Of a stretch of 47,706 bases of DNA, positions 39,765 to 47,681 are shown one piece after another (within the stretch, counting starts at the first letter, position 1; each line of letters opens with the position of its first letter). Where the stretch lies: contig QHBZ01000223.1 of the NCBI GenBank assembly GCA_003244055.1, forward strand, positions 1,165-48,870, given 5' to 3'. The position numbers and the translations under genes were made by a program. The notes beneath the pieces were generated by a model that was not told the DNA's origin, made no database searches, and saw only the letters and a program-made list of their open reading frames with translations. This DNA comes from Pseudonocardiales bacterium (GTDB taxonomy: Bacteria > Actinomycetota > Actinomycetes > Mycobacteriales > Pseudonocardiaceae).

Positions 39765-41543
39765 TCAGTGGGAGACCGGTTGCGATGCCAATGTCTGATT
39801 TTCCGGTCGCGGTTCGACATACACATATCTTCCGCCCCGCAGCCAGGACGCGATCGCGGCAACCAGGCAGGCGACGATGGCAAAGCCGAACGCGACGGTC
39901 AACCCTTCGGAGAACGGTGCGGAGATCAGTGCGGGAAAAAAGCCTCGGCCGGTCAGATAGGCTGCGTGTCCGGCGGGCAGTTGATGCAGCACGTCGGGCC
40001 CCAGCAGGGTCTGGATGGGGTTGTAGCCGAGCAGGGAGGCGAACAGCACCGCCACCGGCGGCAGTGCCGCCACCTGCATCGCGTCGGCTGGGGGCACGCC
40101 CTGGGCGATCAGACCGGCAGACATGGTCTGCGGCAGGGACCGGGCCAACCCGGAGATCATCAGGCTGAAGAATATCCCGATCGAGAGGACCATGGCCGCG
40201 TTCTGGAATGTGGTGCTCATCCCCGCGCCGACCCCGCGCCGGTTGGGTGGCAGGCTGTTCATGATGCTGGCCCGGTTCGGGGAGGCGAACAGGCCCATCC
40301 CGATTCCGTTGAGCAAGAGCACCAGGGCGAACTCCCAGTAGTTGAAGTTCACCGGTAACAGCGCCAGCCACCCGAAGCTGACGGCGGCAACGATCATTCC
40401 TCCGGTGGCGAATGATCGCGCACCGAACCGGTCGGACAACCAACCCGACACCGGTCCGACGATGAGGAAACCCACTGTGAGGGGCAGCATGTAGATGCCC
40501 GCCCACAACGGCGTCGACTCGAAGCTGTAGCCATGCTGGGGTAGCCAGATTCCCTGTAGCCAGATGATCAGGATGAACATCAGGCCGCCGCGCCCCAGCG
40601 AGGCGGGCAGGCTGGCCAGGTTACCCGCGGTGAAGGCCCGGATCCGGAACAGCCCCAGCCGGAACATCGGTTCAGCGACCTTCGTCTCCACTACGCAGAA
40701 GATCACCAGCACCAGCACGCCGCCGCCCAGGGCGGCCAGCACTCCCGGATTGGTCCAGCCCATGGTGTGGCCGGCATAGGGCTGGATGCCGTAGGTGATC
40801 CCGACCAACACCGAGATCAGACCGACCGCGAAAGTCAGGTTGCCCCACCAGTCCGACCGCGCCGGCTGACGTAGCCCGGTGTCATGCAGTTTCAGGTACG
40901 CCCAGACGGTGCCGAACAGCCCCACGGGTACCGACACCAGAAACACCAACCGCCAGTCGATCGGGCCGAGCACCCCGCCGACGATCAGGCCGAGGAAGGA
41001 GCCGGCGATTCCAGCGACCTGGTTCAGGCCCAGCGCCAGCCCCCGCTGCTCGACCGGGAATGCATCCGTGATGATCGCGTTGGAGTTGGCCATCAGCATC
41101 GCGCCGCCGACGCCCTGCAATATCCGCATCACGATCAACCACAGGACCCCGGCGGTGCCGTGCATCCAGGTCACCGACAGCAGCACCGAGAAGACGCTGA
41201 AGACAGCGAACCCCGCGTTGTACATCTTCACCCGGCCGAAGATGTCGCCCAGCCGACCGAAGGTCACCACCAACACTGCGGTGACCACCAGGTAACCCAT
41301 GATCAACCACAGCAGCAGGCTGGTATTGCCCGGTTCCAGCGGGTTGACTCCGACGCCCCGGAAGATGTCGGGCAACGCGATCAACAGGATCGACGCATTG
41401 ATCGTCGCCATCAACACGCCCAATGTCGTGTTCGACAGCACGATCCACTTGTAGTGCGGGTCGGCCATGTCGGGGGCCGCGTCAGCGACGCCGAGAGACT
41501 GCTGCCGCCGCCAGCGGCCCGCCGCTGACGATGTCGCGGCCAT
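39765..41543 (-). CDS. DHA2-type MFS drug exporter (14 helices)
   Basis: Major facilitator protein of 592 residues with about 14 membrane helices. Motif A of the family is FGRLGDIFGRVKMYN after helix 2; motif C-like sequence lies near GLNQVAGIAGSFLG. The closing LRGGRYVYVEPRPE is cytoplasmic. The ATG at 41543 is preceded by GGAAGTGGGG; a frame from 41714 would translate the promoter region. DHA2 exporters expel drugs or secondary metabolites by proton antiport. An inverted repeat 39 bases upstream suggests repression by a MarR- or TetR-type protein encoded elsewhere. Confidence 0.92.
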   Translation of the reverse strand: MAATSSAAGRWRRQQSLGVADAAPDMADPHYKWIVLSNTTLGVLMATINASILLIALPDIFRGVGVNPLEPGNTSLLLWLIMGYLVVTAVLVVTFGRLGDIFGRVKMYNAGFAVFSVFSVLLSVTWMHGTAGVLWLIVMRILQGVGGAMLMANSNAIITDAFPVEQRGLALGLNQVAGIAGSFLGLIVGGVLGPIDWRLVFLVSVPVGLFGTVWAYLKLHDTGLRQPARSDWWGNLTFAVGLISVLVGITYGIQPYAGHTMGWTNPGVLAALGGGVLVLVIFCVVETKVAEPMFRLGLFRIRAFTAGNLASLPASLGRGGLMFILIIWLQGIWLPQHGYSFESTPLWAGIYMLPLTVGFLIVGPVSGWLSDRFGARSFATGGMIVAAVSFGWLALLPVNFNYWEFALVLLLNGIGMGLFASPNRASIMNSLPPNRRGVGAGMSTTFQNAAMVLSIGIFFSLMISGLARSLPQTMSAGLIAQGVPPADAMQVAALPPVAVLFASLLGYNPIQTLLGPDVLHQLPAGHAAYLTGRGFFPALISAPFSEGLTVAFGFAIVACLVAAIASWLRGGRYVYVEPRPENQTLASQPVSH

Positions 41544-41581
41544 GGATACCCCACTTCCCGAAACGGCCCTAAGATATATGC

Positions 41582-41594
41582 TTAGCCAAGCTAA
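41582..41594 (-). promoter_or_regulatory. Operator-like inverted repeat upstream of the exporter
   Basis: TTAGC-CAA-GCTAA is a perfect 13-bp inverted repeat next to a TATATC element that could be the -10 box of the exporter promoter. MarR-family proteins bind sites of this form. It differs from the DtxR/IdeR iron box (TTAGGTTAG...), so iron control is not indicated. Confidence 0.5.
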
Positions 41595-41663
41595 TACGGT
41601 TTCACCCCGCCCGCCGAGGACACCGCTGATCTGCTGGACTGGCTGCGGGCAGAACTTCCACAC

Positions 41664-41684
41664 CCTGTGCACAGGTTGTGCACA
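41664..41684. promoter_or_regulatory. Paired TGTGCACA palindromes
   Basis: CCTGTGCACAGG (41664-41675) is a perfect 12-bp palindrome and TGTGCACA (41677-41684) follows directly. They lie about 90 bases before the small gene at 41773, within a CCACACC-rich stretch. Probable protein-binding sites of unknown identity. Confidence 0.4.
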
Positions 41685-41772
41685 CTCGCGCCGCCAATCC
41701 ACACGGTGGCCCACACCCCGTCCACACCATGTTGATACTTGCCCCGCAGCGCTGCCCCTACGGTGTCTTCTT

Positions 41773-42024
41773 GTGAGCCAAACGCCTATCTATGACCAGA
41801 TCCGTGGCGAGCGCATCAACGCTGATCTCCCGGCCGCCGGATCTGAGCCGCCGCCGGTTGATCCCCCAGACCAGCCCCGCTTCCCCGTGGGTGGGGCGGG
41901 TCCTGCGGTGTTCGCCCGGCCGCCGGAAACGGGAGCTGATCGGGCCGCGGACTGGTCGTGGTTCGCTGCGGCCGACCCAGCGGTGCAGGCCGCGGCGAAC
42001 GCGACGCGGCGACAGAACCCGTAG
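41773..42024 (+). CDS. Small conserved hypothetical protein
   Basis: Protein of 83 residues starting VSQTPIYDQIRGERIN from a GTG at 41773. The N-terminal block is one I associate with a short protein conserved in Pseudonocardiales and relatives; the rest is rich in Pro and Ala with two Trp (DWSWFAAADP). No domain, signal peptide or membrane segment is visible. There is no strong ribosome-binding site, so leaderless translation is possible. The function is unknown. Confidence 0.65.
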   Translation: MSQTPIYDQIRGERINADLPAAGSEPPPVDPPDQPRFPVGGAGPAVFARPPETGADRAADWSWFAAADPAVQAAANATRRQNP

Positions 42025-42127
42025 AGCAACCCACGTTTACTGTGAGTTGTGGCAGGGTAACTACCTGCAACCGACGTTGCGCCGTCGGTCCGACATCAGG
42101 CCAGACACTCAGGGAGGGGATACAGCG

Positions 42128-42454
42128 ATGAGTACCACGACAAATAACCTCACCGCCGATCTGACCACAGGGGTGAAAGACACGGCTCGCGACGCCAAGG
42201 AGGCCGCGCAGGCCAAGATTCAAGACATCAAGCAGCACCTGCATAGCGGCACCGAAGCGTGGCAGGACAAGGCCGACGAGACGACGCAGCAGGCGAAGGA
42301 TCTGACCGACCAGGCCGTGGCGAGGCTCCCCCCGCCGCTGGTCGGGCGGGCCAATCAGCTGATGGCGGCGGTGCGTCGGCGGCCGGTGCCGGCCGTCGCG
42401 GTCCTCCTGGGTGCATTGTTGGTGCTGCGACGGCTGCTCCGCAGGACCAGCTGA
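42128..42454 (+). CDS. Small helical protein with C-terminal membrane anchor
   Basis: Protein of 108 residues. The first 70 are highly charged amphipathic helix with LEA-like repeats (TTGVKDTARDAKEAAQAK), followed by a short membrane segment (VPAVAVLLGALLVLRRLL) and a basic end. The start ATG follows GGGAGGGGA. It sits directly before a CsbD gene, and such helical anchored proteins are commonly found with general-stress genes. Function is inferred from context only. Confidence 0.75.
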   Translation: MSTTTNNLTADLTTGVKDTARDAKEAAQAKIQDIKQHLHSGTEAWQDKADETTQQAKDLTDQAVARLPPPLVGRANQLMAAVRRRPVPAVAVLLGALLVLRRLLRRTS

Positions 42455-42504
42455 CGCCGCACTACCAGCTGATCGGGCAGGAAAATCTGACGAAGGAGCG
42501 CACG

Positions 42505-42678
42505 ATGGGTATCGGAGACAAGATCTCGAACAAGGCCGAAGAGCTGAAGGGCAAGCTCAAGGAGGCCACCGGCAAGGCCACCGGCGACGAGCACCTCGAA
42601 GCCGAGGGCAAGGTCGACCAGACCGAGGGCAAGATCAAGCAAGCTGGCGAGAAGGTCAAGGACTTCTTCCGCGGCTGA
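42505..42678 (+). CDS. CsbD-family stress-response protein
   Basis: Protein of 57 residues of the CsbD type: MGIGDKISNKAEELKGKLKE, then GKATGDEHLEAEGK and a C-terminal KVKDFFRG. CsbD genes belong to the general stress regulon in Bacillus and are widespread; the molecular role is not established. AAGGAG lies 7 bases before the ATG. The gap to the previous gene is 50 bases, suggesting one transcript with the anchored protein and possibly the DUF2127 gene. Confidence 0.92.
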   Translation: MGIGDKISNKAEELKGKLKEATGKATGDEHLEAEGKVDQTEGKIKQAGEKVKDFFRG

Positions 42679-42751
42679 GCCACCCCCCCGCCCGGCCGGA
42701 CGGAAACCCCACCCCTCACCGCCCGGCCGGGCACCCCATCGGGAGGTCGTC

Positions 42752-43270
42752 ATGGCGTCAGCGGCGGAGCCGTCACGCAGGCTTGGCGCGCCGGCGCGGT
42801 CCGCTCGGAGTCGGGGCGATCAGGACCAGAGCCGCTTGCTGCCGGTACTCGCGGTGGAGCGGGCGCTTCGTGCGGTGCTCCTGGTCGGAGTCGGCCTGAT
42901 TCTGCTGACCCATACCCACACCGACTGGGCTGATCCAGCACGGCGCTTCGCTGAGCAGATCGGGCTTGATCCGAGCCGCAACGAGACCGGCCGGCTGGTC
43001 TCGCGGTTGGCAGGGTTCGGGCCGCGGCAGACCCAGCGATTCGGGTCGATCGCCATCGGGTACGGGTTGTTGGAGGCGGTCGAGGGCTACGGTCTGTTCC
43101 GCCGCCGACAATGGGCGGAGTACCTCACCGTGGTGTCGACCGCGTTGTTGCTCTTCCCTGAGGTCCAGGAGCTGTTCAAGCATCCCACCGGGCTCAAGGT
43201 GGGCGGCCTCGCTCTCAACATGGTCATCGTTGCGTACCTGATCATCCGGTTGGTCCGCTGCCGTCGTTGA
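42752..43270 (+). CDS. DUF2127 membrane protein
   Basis: Protein of 172 residues with a basic N-terminus and about four membrane segments (AVLLVGVGLILLTH, IAIGYGLLEAVEGYG, YLTVVSTALLLFP, LALNMVIVAYLIIRL). The arrangement and the block GYGLFRRRQWAEYLT fit DUF2127, a family of unknown function. GGGAGG precedes the ATG by 6 bases. It follows the CsbD gene by 73 bases. Confidence 0.85.
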   Translation: MASAAEPSRRLGAPARSARSRGDQDQSRLLPVLAVERALRAVLLVGVGLILLTHTHTDWADPARRFAEQIGLDPSRNETGRLVSRLAGFGPRQTQRFGSIAIGYGLLEAVEGYGLFRRRQWAEYLTVVSTALLLFPEVQELFKHPTGLKVGGLALNMVIVAYLIIRLVRCRR

Positions 43271-43275
43271 CGTTC

Positions 43276-43378
43276 ACCTTTGTTGTGTCGATGTAAGCTA
43301 TTACCGCAACGTCTGGCATCGAGAGGCTCGCAGGGTTTACGGTACGGATCTGGGCTAGCCGAGCCAGGAAGGGCGCGG
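43276..43378 (-). pseudogene. Vestigial duplicate of the methyltransferase 5' end and promoter
   Basis: This stretch aligns with the start and upstream region of the methyltransferase gene at 44398-45240. GTGTCGATGTAAGC matches GTGTCGATATAGGC, GGCATCGAGA matches the start-codon region GGCATCGAGG, and TACGGTACG...CTGGGC...AGCCGAGCC matches TGCGGTACG...CTGGGC...AGCCGAGCC. Some coding bases between the first two blocks are deleted. The rest of the duplicate is gone, apparently replaced by the XRE gene. Confidence 0.55.
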
Positions 43379-43460
43379 GCGCGGATCATGGGTGCAGCGT
43401 TGGGCGTGCGCTACCGGCCGGTACGTTCAGTGATCGCACTGGATACCCCGGAGGAGTTGC

Positions 43461-44372
43461 GTGGCCCCCATTGATTCCGTTGAGACGTCGGGTGGTGCTG
43501 AGCCATCCGGTGGCGCAGGCGACCATCGCGGTAGCCCCACCGCCCGCCGCATCATGTTGGGCGCTCGGCTGCGCCGGCTGCGGGAGGCCGCCGAGATCTC
43601 GCGGTCCGAGGCGGGCTTCGCAATCCGTAGTTCCGAGTCGAAGATCAGCCGGCTTGAGCTCGGCAGGGTCAGCTTCAAGCCGCGGGACGTGACCGATCTG
43701 CTCACGATGTACGGGGTGACGGATCTCGAGAAGCGCGAGGCGTTCCTCGAGATGGTCAAGCGGTCCAACGAACCGGGCTGGTGGCATCGCTATACCGATT
43801 CCGTGGCGGACTGGTTCCAGGACTACCTCGGGCTTGAGGAGTCGGCCTCCCGGATCCAGACGTGGGAACAGCAGTTCGTCCCTGGTTTGTTGCAGACCGA
43901 GGAGTACGCCACAGCGATCGCCAGCCACGGTTGGTCTCCGTTGGCGGGCCAGAGCGTGCAGCGCCAGGTCGGGGTGCGGATGCGGCGACAGGCGCTACTC
44001 GGCCGGCCCAATTCACCCAAGGTGTGGGCGGTCATCGATGAGTCCGTCCTGCGCAGGCCGATCGGCGGCCAGCGGGTGTTGCTGGCGCAGATCGAGCATC
44101 TCCTCGAACTCACCAAGCGGCCGAGCGTAACCCTGCAGGTGGTGCCGTACCAGTTCAGCGGGTACGCGGCCGAGGGCTCGTTCACCACGCTGCGCTTCAT
44201 GGAACCAGAGCTGCCGAATGTGGTGTACATAGAGCACCTCACCGGTGCGCTTTACCTGGACAAACGATCAGATACCGAGCTGTATGGCAGGGTCTTCGAT
44301 CGGCTGACTGTGGACGCACACACTCCTGACCACACCCGGCAACTGCTCATGAAGGCGGGTGCCGAGCTATAG
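43461..44372 (+). CDS. XRE-family regulator with DUF5753 domain
   Basis: Protein of 303 residues. A Pro/Gly-rich N-terminus is followed by an XRE helix-turn-helix (about 33-90: LGARLRRLREAAEISRSEAG, then ESKISRLELG) and a DUF5753 domain with WHRYTDSVADWFQDYLGLEE, FVPGLLQTEEYA, VVPYQFSGYA and VYIEHLTGALYLD. This is the WhiJ/BldB-associated class that usually sits next to a DUF397 gene. Here a PF04672-type methyltransferase gene lies between. It starts at a GTG (43461) with GGAGTTGC upstream. Confidence 0.9.
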   Translation: MAPIDSVETSGGAEPSGGAGDHRGSPTARRIMLGARLRRLREAAEISRSEAGFAIRSSESKISRLELGRVSFKPRDVTDLLTMYGVTDLEKREAFLEMVKRSNEPGWWHRYTDSVADWFQDYLGLEESASRIQTWEQQFVPGLLQTEEYATAIASHGWSPLAGQSVQRQVGVRMRRQALLGRPNSPKVWAVIDESVLRRPIGGQRVLLAQIEHLLELTKRPSVTLQVVPYQFSGYAAEGSFTTLRFMEPELPNVVYIEHLTGALYLDKRSDTELYGRVFDRLTVDAHTPDHTRQLLMKAGAEL

Positions 44373-44397
44373 CCGGCATCGCATTCAAGATTTGCGC

Positions 44398-45240
44398 TTA
44401 AGGTTTGCGGCCGACCGCTCCTGCGATGCAGTACTGGACGGGGTCCAGGGGCTTGATCCGCGGGCCGTCTGGCCACCAGTTCACGCATTCGACCAGGCCG
44501 GGGTCGATCAGTTCCAGACCCGGGAACATGCCCTCGATCTCGGCATGGGTGCGGAACCTACCGCTGCCCATCAGACTGTGCATAAACAGCCGTTCCATCT
44601 TCCGGGCGAGCTCGCTCAACTCGGGAGTGGTTTCGGGGTCGAAGAAGTGGCTCAGTGCCACGTAGGAGCCCGATGGCAGGGCATCGATGTACTCGGCCAT
44701 GATGCTCTGCGGGCTGCGCTCACCGTTGTGATGGTGGAGTGTCCCAATCTGGAACAGTGCGATCGGTTCGGAGAAGTCTAGGTACTTGCGTACGATCTCG
44801 TTATTGATGATCTGGTCCGGCTTGAAGATATCGGCCGCGCTGAAATGGGTCTGCTCATTTTCCTCCAGCAGCGCCCTTCCGTGCGCGAGCACCACCGGGT
44901 CGTTGTCGACGTACACCACGCGGGACTCTGGATTGATCCGCTGCGCGACCTGGTGTGTGTTCTCCGCAGTGGGCAGCCCGGACCCGCAGTCGAGGAACTG
45001 GGTGATACCGGTCTGACTGGCGATGAAGCGGGTTACCCGGATCAAGAAATCCCGGTTGTCCACGCCCAGCAGGGGGACCTCCGGCGCGACCTGGGCGACC
45101 TGCCGTAACACCTCTCGGTCGATCTCGTAATTATCCTTACCGTTGAGAGCTGCGTCGTAGACGCGGGCGATGCTGGCCTTGGTCGTGTCGATATAGGCAG
45201 GTACGGCATCGTCCGACAGCGGGGCGTCGGTAGCGGGCAT
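44398..45240 (-). CDS. PF04672-type SAM-dependent methyltransferase
   Basis: Protein of 280 residues. Family hallmarks are IDTTKASIARVYDAALNGKDNY near the N-terminus, of which I quote IARVYDAALNGKDNY, the SAM-binding QFLDCGSGLPTAENTHQ, RVVYVDNDPVVLAHGRALL and LSHFFDPE. The ATG at 45240 (MPATDAPLSD) follows GAGG and is preferred to one at 45252. This actinobacteria-specific methyltransferase family commonly neighbours XRE/DUF397 pairs; its substrate is unknown. It converges with the XRE gene and diverges from the DUF397 gene. Confidence 0.9.
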   Translation of the reverse strand: MPATDAPLSDDAVPAYIDTTKASIARVYDAALNGKDNYEIDREVLRQVAQVAPEVPLLGVDNRDFLIRVTRFIASQTGITQFLDCGSGLPTAENTHQVAQRINPESRVVYVDNDPVVLAHGRALLEENEQTHFSAADIFKPDQIINNEIVRKYLDFSEPIALFQIGTLHHHNGERSPQSIMAEYIDALPSGSYVALSHFFDPETTPELSELARKMERLFMHSLMGSGRFRTHAEIEGMFPGLELIDPGLVECVNWWPDGPRIKPLDPVQYCIAGAVGRKP

Positions 45241-45414
45241 CGAGGACCTCACAGGCGTTGCGGTACGAACTGGGCGCAGCCGAGCCTAGGAGGACGGCGG
45301 CCTGCGGTAAACCGTGGGTGCTCAGAAGGTGTGCGCCAAGGCCGCAGGCGTAGTCCGGTCCGTGGCGGCCTCGCGCCATCCGATCGTAGAACCTGTATGC
45401 CCGTTTCGCGCGGA

Positions 45415-45464
45415 TGCACGTGCATTGACGCCTGCAGGAGCACGGGCTAGCGTATGCACGTGCA
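45415..45464. promoter_or_regulatory. Two TGCACGTGCA palindromes upstream of the DUF397 gene
   Basis: Identical 10-bp palindromes ATGCACGTGCA at 45415-45424 and 45455-45464 (positions of TGCACGTGCA) are spaced 40 bp apart, nearly four helical turns. The second lies 29 bases before the DUF397 start. They are likely binding sites, plausibly for the neighbouring XRE-DUF5753 regulator. Confidence 0.5.
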
Positions 45465-45493
45465 GGTGCACTACGTGTAGAGAGGATGGTTCC

Positions 45494-45733
45494 ATGTCGG
45501 AGTCGGTTCGCAACGGCATATCGGCCGCCGATCTTGCTGGGGTCACGTGGCGTAAGAGCAGGCACAGTGGCCAGCTCGGCAACTGCGTGGAGACCGCGGC
45601 ACTGGCTGGTGGCGACGTCGCAGTTCGGAATTCTCGTCATCCGAGTGGTCCAGCGTTGATCTTCACCCGCGATGAGGTAGCTGCCTTCTTAGCTGGCGCC
45701 AAGGACGGCGAATTCGACGATCTCGCCTGCTGA
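45494..45733 (+). CDS. DUF397 protein
   Basis: Protein of 79 residues with the DUF397 core: VTWRKSRHSGQLGNCVETAA, then VAVRNSRHPSGPALIFTRDEVAAFL. These small proteins pair with XRE-DUF5753 regulators and modulate them in development. AGAGGA precedes the ATG at 45494. The partner regulator is probably the gene at 43461. Confidence 0.92.
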   Translation: MSESVRNGISAADLAGVTWRKSRHSGQLGNCVETAALAGGDVAVRNSRHPSGPALIFTRDEVAAFLAGAKDGEFDDLAC

Positions 45734-45804
45734 GTCGGTGTTTAACGCTGTGATGTGCGCTGGCAATCGCCGCGTCCTCTCCACCCCACATCGAGGGTGG
45801 CGCG

Positions 45805-46608
45805 GTGAGTGATACCTACCGGCGGGGGGAGTCGGGTGCCGGTGCGGCGGCGGTTATGGCGGACCCGGCAGTGATGCTGGTCCGCTATCGAGCCGGTTTG
45901 ACCGGCCAGACCGCCCGCACCGTGCACCTGGTTTCGCTCCGGGACGGTTGCGAGGCGGGCGTGGTCGGCACGTTGTGCGGGTCGCTGATGAGCCTTGAGG
46001 TTATTGAGACTGTCACCCCCGGCCGAGGCATGCCCTGCAGCGCGTGCGTCATGCACCACGTAGGCGCAATGACTCCCGCCGCGGAGCCGCGGCCCATCCA
46101 GGTCGGCAGCAGCCACGTGGACGGGCCGGACCGCTGCGGAAGCGGCGGCTCTGGTCAGCTGGACCTCGCCACTTACCAGGCATGGGGCTGGCCGGTCACC
46201 CAGCAATGTGATCAAATAAGGCTGAGCTTGGAGTGCGAAGCGGCGGCCATCGCGATCCCGATCCCGCTCAGCACCGAACTGATCCGGATCCTCGCCGCGC
46301 GACACTGCGCCTCGCCGGTGCTAGCCCACCCAGACGTTCCCGAACATCACATCATGCTCGCTGGGGAGAGGTATGGGGTCACGCTGCCGTGGCCACCCGG
46401 CGCGCACCAGGTCGCCGGTGCCCTCATGCTGCCACCCACCATGACGCCCCGGGGACCGATCACCTGGATACAGCCGCCGAACGAGGACTCCTTGCGGTCG
46501 TCCCGGGAAATCGACATCTTCGGGGTCTTACGCTCCGTAGTTCATCGGATGGCGAAGGCGAGCGCCCCACCAATACACGCGAGATCGACCACCATCCAGG
46601 TCACGTAG
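45805..46608 (+). CDS. Conserved hypothetical protein with zinc-ribbon-like cysteines
   Basis: Up to 267 residues from a GTG at 45805. The N-terminal half has cysteines in GCEAGVVGTLCGS and MPCSACVMHH that could bind zinc. The C-terminal half (YQAWGWPVTQQCDQIRLSLE, then LAHPDVPEHHIMLAGERYGV and LPPTMTPRGPITWIQPP) resembles a protein often found near DUF397/XRE genes in Pseudonocardiales and is faintly reminiscent of primase-polymerase N-terminal domains. I cannot assign a function. The last 25 residues lack conserved character. Confidence 0.65.
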   Translation: MSDTYRRGESGAGAAAVMADPAVMLVRYRAGLTGQTARTVHLVSLRDGCEAGVVGTLCGSLMSLEVIETVTPGRGMPCSACVMHHVGAMTPAAEPRPIQVGSSHVDGPDRCGSGGSGQLDLATYQAWGWPVTQQCDQIRLSLECEAAAIAIPIPLSTELIRILAARHCASPVLAHPDVPEHHIMLAGERYGVTLPWPPGAHQVAGALMLPPTMTPRGPITWIQPPNEDSLRSSREIDIFGVLRSVVHRMAKASAPPIHARSTTIQVT

Positions 46609-46700
46609 TCGCTGACCACCCCGCTCTGGAACCGCCGGATCGGTCCCACCAGCCCGGTTCCGCGTTCGAAGCCCCGGCGCAGCGGGCAGGCTGTGGGACT

Positions 46701-47681
46701 ATGACCACAATCCGGTCTGAGCTGCCCAAGCCGGTGGCGCCCATGCTCGCGTCGCCCGGCGAGCCACCGTCGGGCCCTGGCTGGGCGTTCGAGTTCAAGT
46801 GGGACGGCGTGCGGGCGCTGGCCGCGACCGCCGACGACCAGGTGCGGCTCTACAGCCGCAATGGCAACGACATCACCGGCGGGTATCCCGAGCTGGCCGT
46901 GCTCAGCGGGCTGGTCGGTGGCCGACCGGTGCTGCTCGACGGGGAGATCGTGACGCTCGGCGAGAACGGACACCCGGATTTCGCGCTGCTCCAGCAGCGC
47001 ATGCACGTCCGCGCCCCGAGCCCGTGGCTGGTGGACCGCATCCCGATCTCCTACTACGTATTCGACCTGCTCGACCTGGATGGTCGCCGGCTGCTGCCGC
47101 AGAGCTACCAGCAGCGCCGGGAGTTGCTCGCAGAGCTGGCTGTCGATGGCGTATCGCCGCGGGTCCGGGTGCCGCCGCAGTACACCGACATCGACGGCCG
47201 GCAACTGCTCGAATTGGCTCGCCTGCACGGCCTCGAAGGCGTGGTCGGCAAACGGCTGAGCTCGCGGTATGAGCCCGGTCGCCGCTCGCCGGCCTGGATG
47301 AAGACCGCTCTGTGGAGCACCCAGGAGGTCGTCGTCGGTGGTTGGACGACCGGGCAGGGTCGCCGGGCCGGCACCCTCGGCGCGCTACTGCTGGGCGCCT
47401 ACGACGACGACCGAAGGCTGCGCTACATCGGCGACGTCGGTACCGGATTCACCGATCGGATGCTCGACGACCTGCTGGTACGCCTCGCTGACCTCGAAGC
47501 GCCGGACAGCCCGTTCGACGAGCCGGTACCCCGCGAGCACGCCCGCCGGGCGCTCTGGGTCCGCCCCCAGCTCGTCGGCGAGGTCGAATACCGGGTGCTC
47601 ACCCCGGACCGCCGGCTGCGTCACGCCGCCTGGCGCGGCCTGCGTCCCGACAAGGACCCGGCCCAAGTGACCTTGAGCTGA
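46701..47681 (+). CDS. ATP-dependent DNA ligase (NHEJ-type)
   Basis: Ligase of 326 residues. The adenylated lysine is in FEFKWDGVRA (K33, motif KxDG); further nucleotidyltransferase motifs are LLDGEIV, FDLLDLDGRRLL, GLEGVVGKRL and AWMKTAL. The C-terminal OB domain ends with WRGLRPDKDP, which matches LigD/LigC-type ligases of bacterial non-homologous end joining. There is no fused polymerase or nuclease domain. The ATG at 46701 is the first start in frame that precedes conserved sequence; the longer frame overlaps the previous gene. No ku gene is in the window. Confidence 0.92.
   Translation: MTTIRSELPKPVAPMLASPGEPPSGPGWAFEFKWDGVRALAATADDQVRLYSRNGNDITGGYPELAVLSGLVGGRPVLLDGEIVTLGENGHPDFALLQQRMHVRAPSPWLVDRIPISYYVFDLLDLDGRRLLPQSYQQRRELLAELAVDGVSPRVRVPPQYTDIDGRQLLELARLHGLEGVVGKRLSSRYEPGRRSPAWMKTALWSTQEVVVGGWTTGQGRRAGTLGALLLGAYDDDRRLRYIGDVGTGFTDRMLDDLLVRLADLEAPDSPFDEPVPREHARRALWVRPQLVGEVEYRVLTPDRRLRHAAWRGLRPDKDPAQVTLS

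Noticed and set aside
41660-41750. Cluster of TGTGCACA and CCACACC words as DnaA boxes of an origin
   Set aside because: Matches to the TTGTCCACA box are imperfect and no dnaA, dnaN or AT-rich unwinding region is near.
46233-46700. N-terminal extension of the DNA ligase
   Set aside because: It overlaps the preceding gene, is low-complexity and lacks a polymerase or nuclease domain; the conserved ligase starts at 46701.
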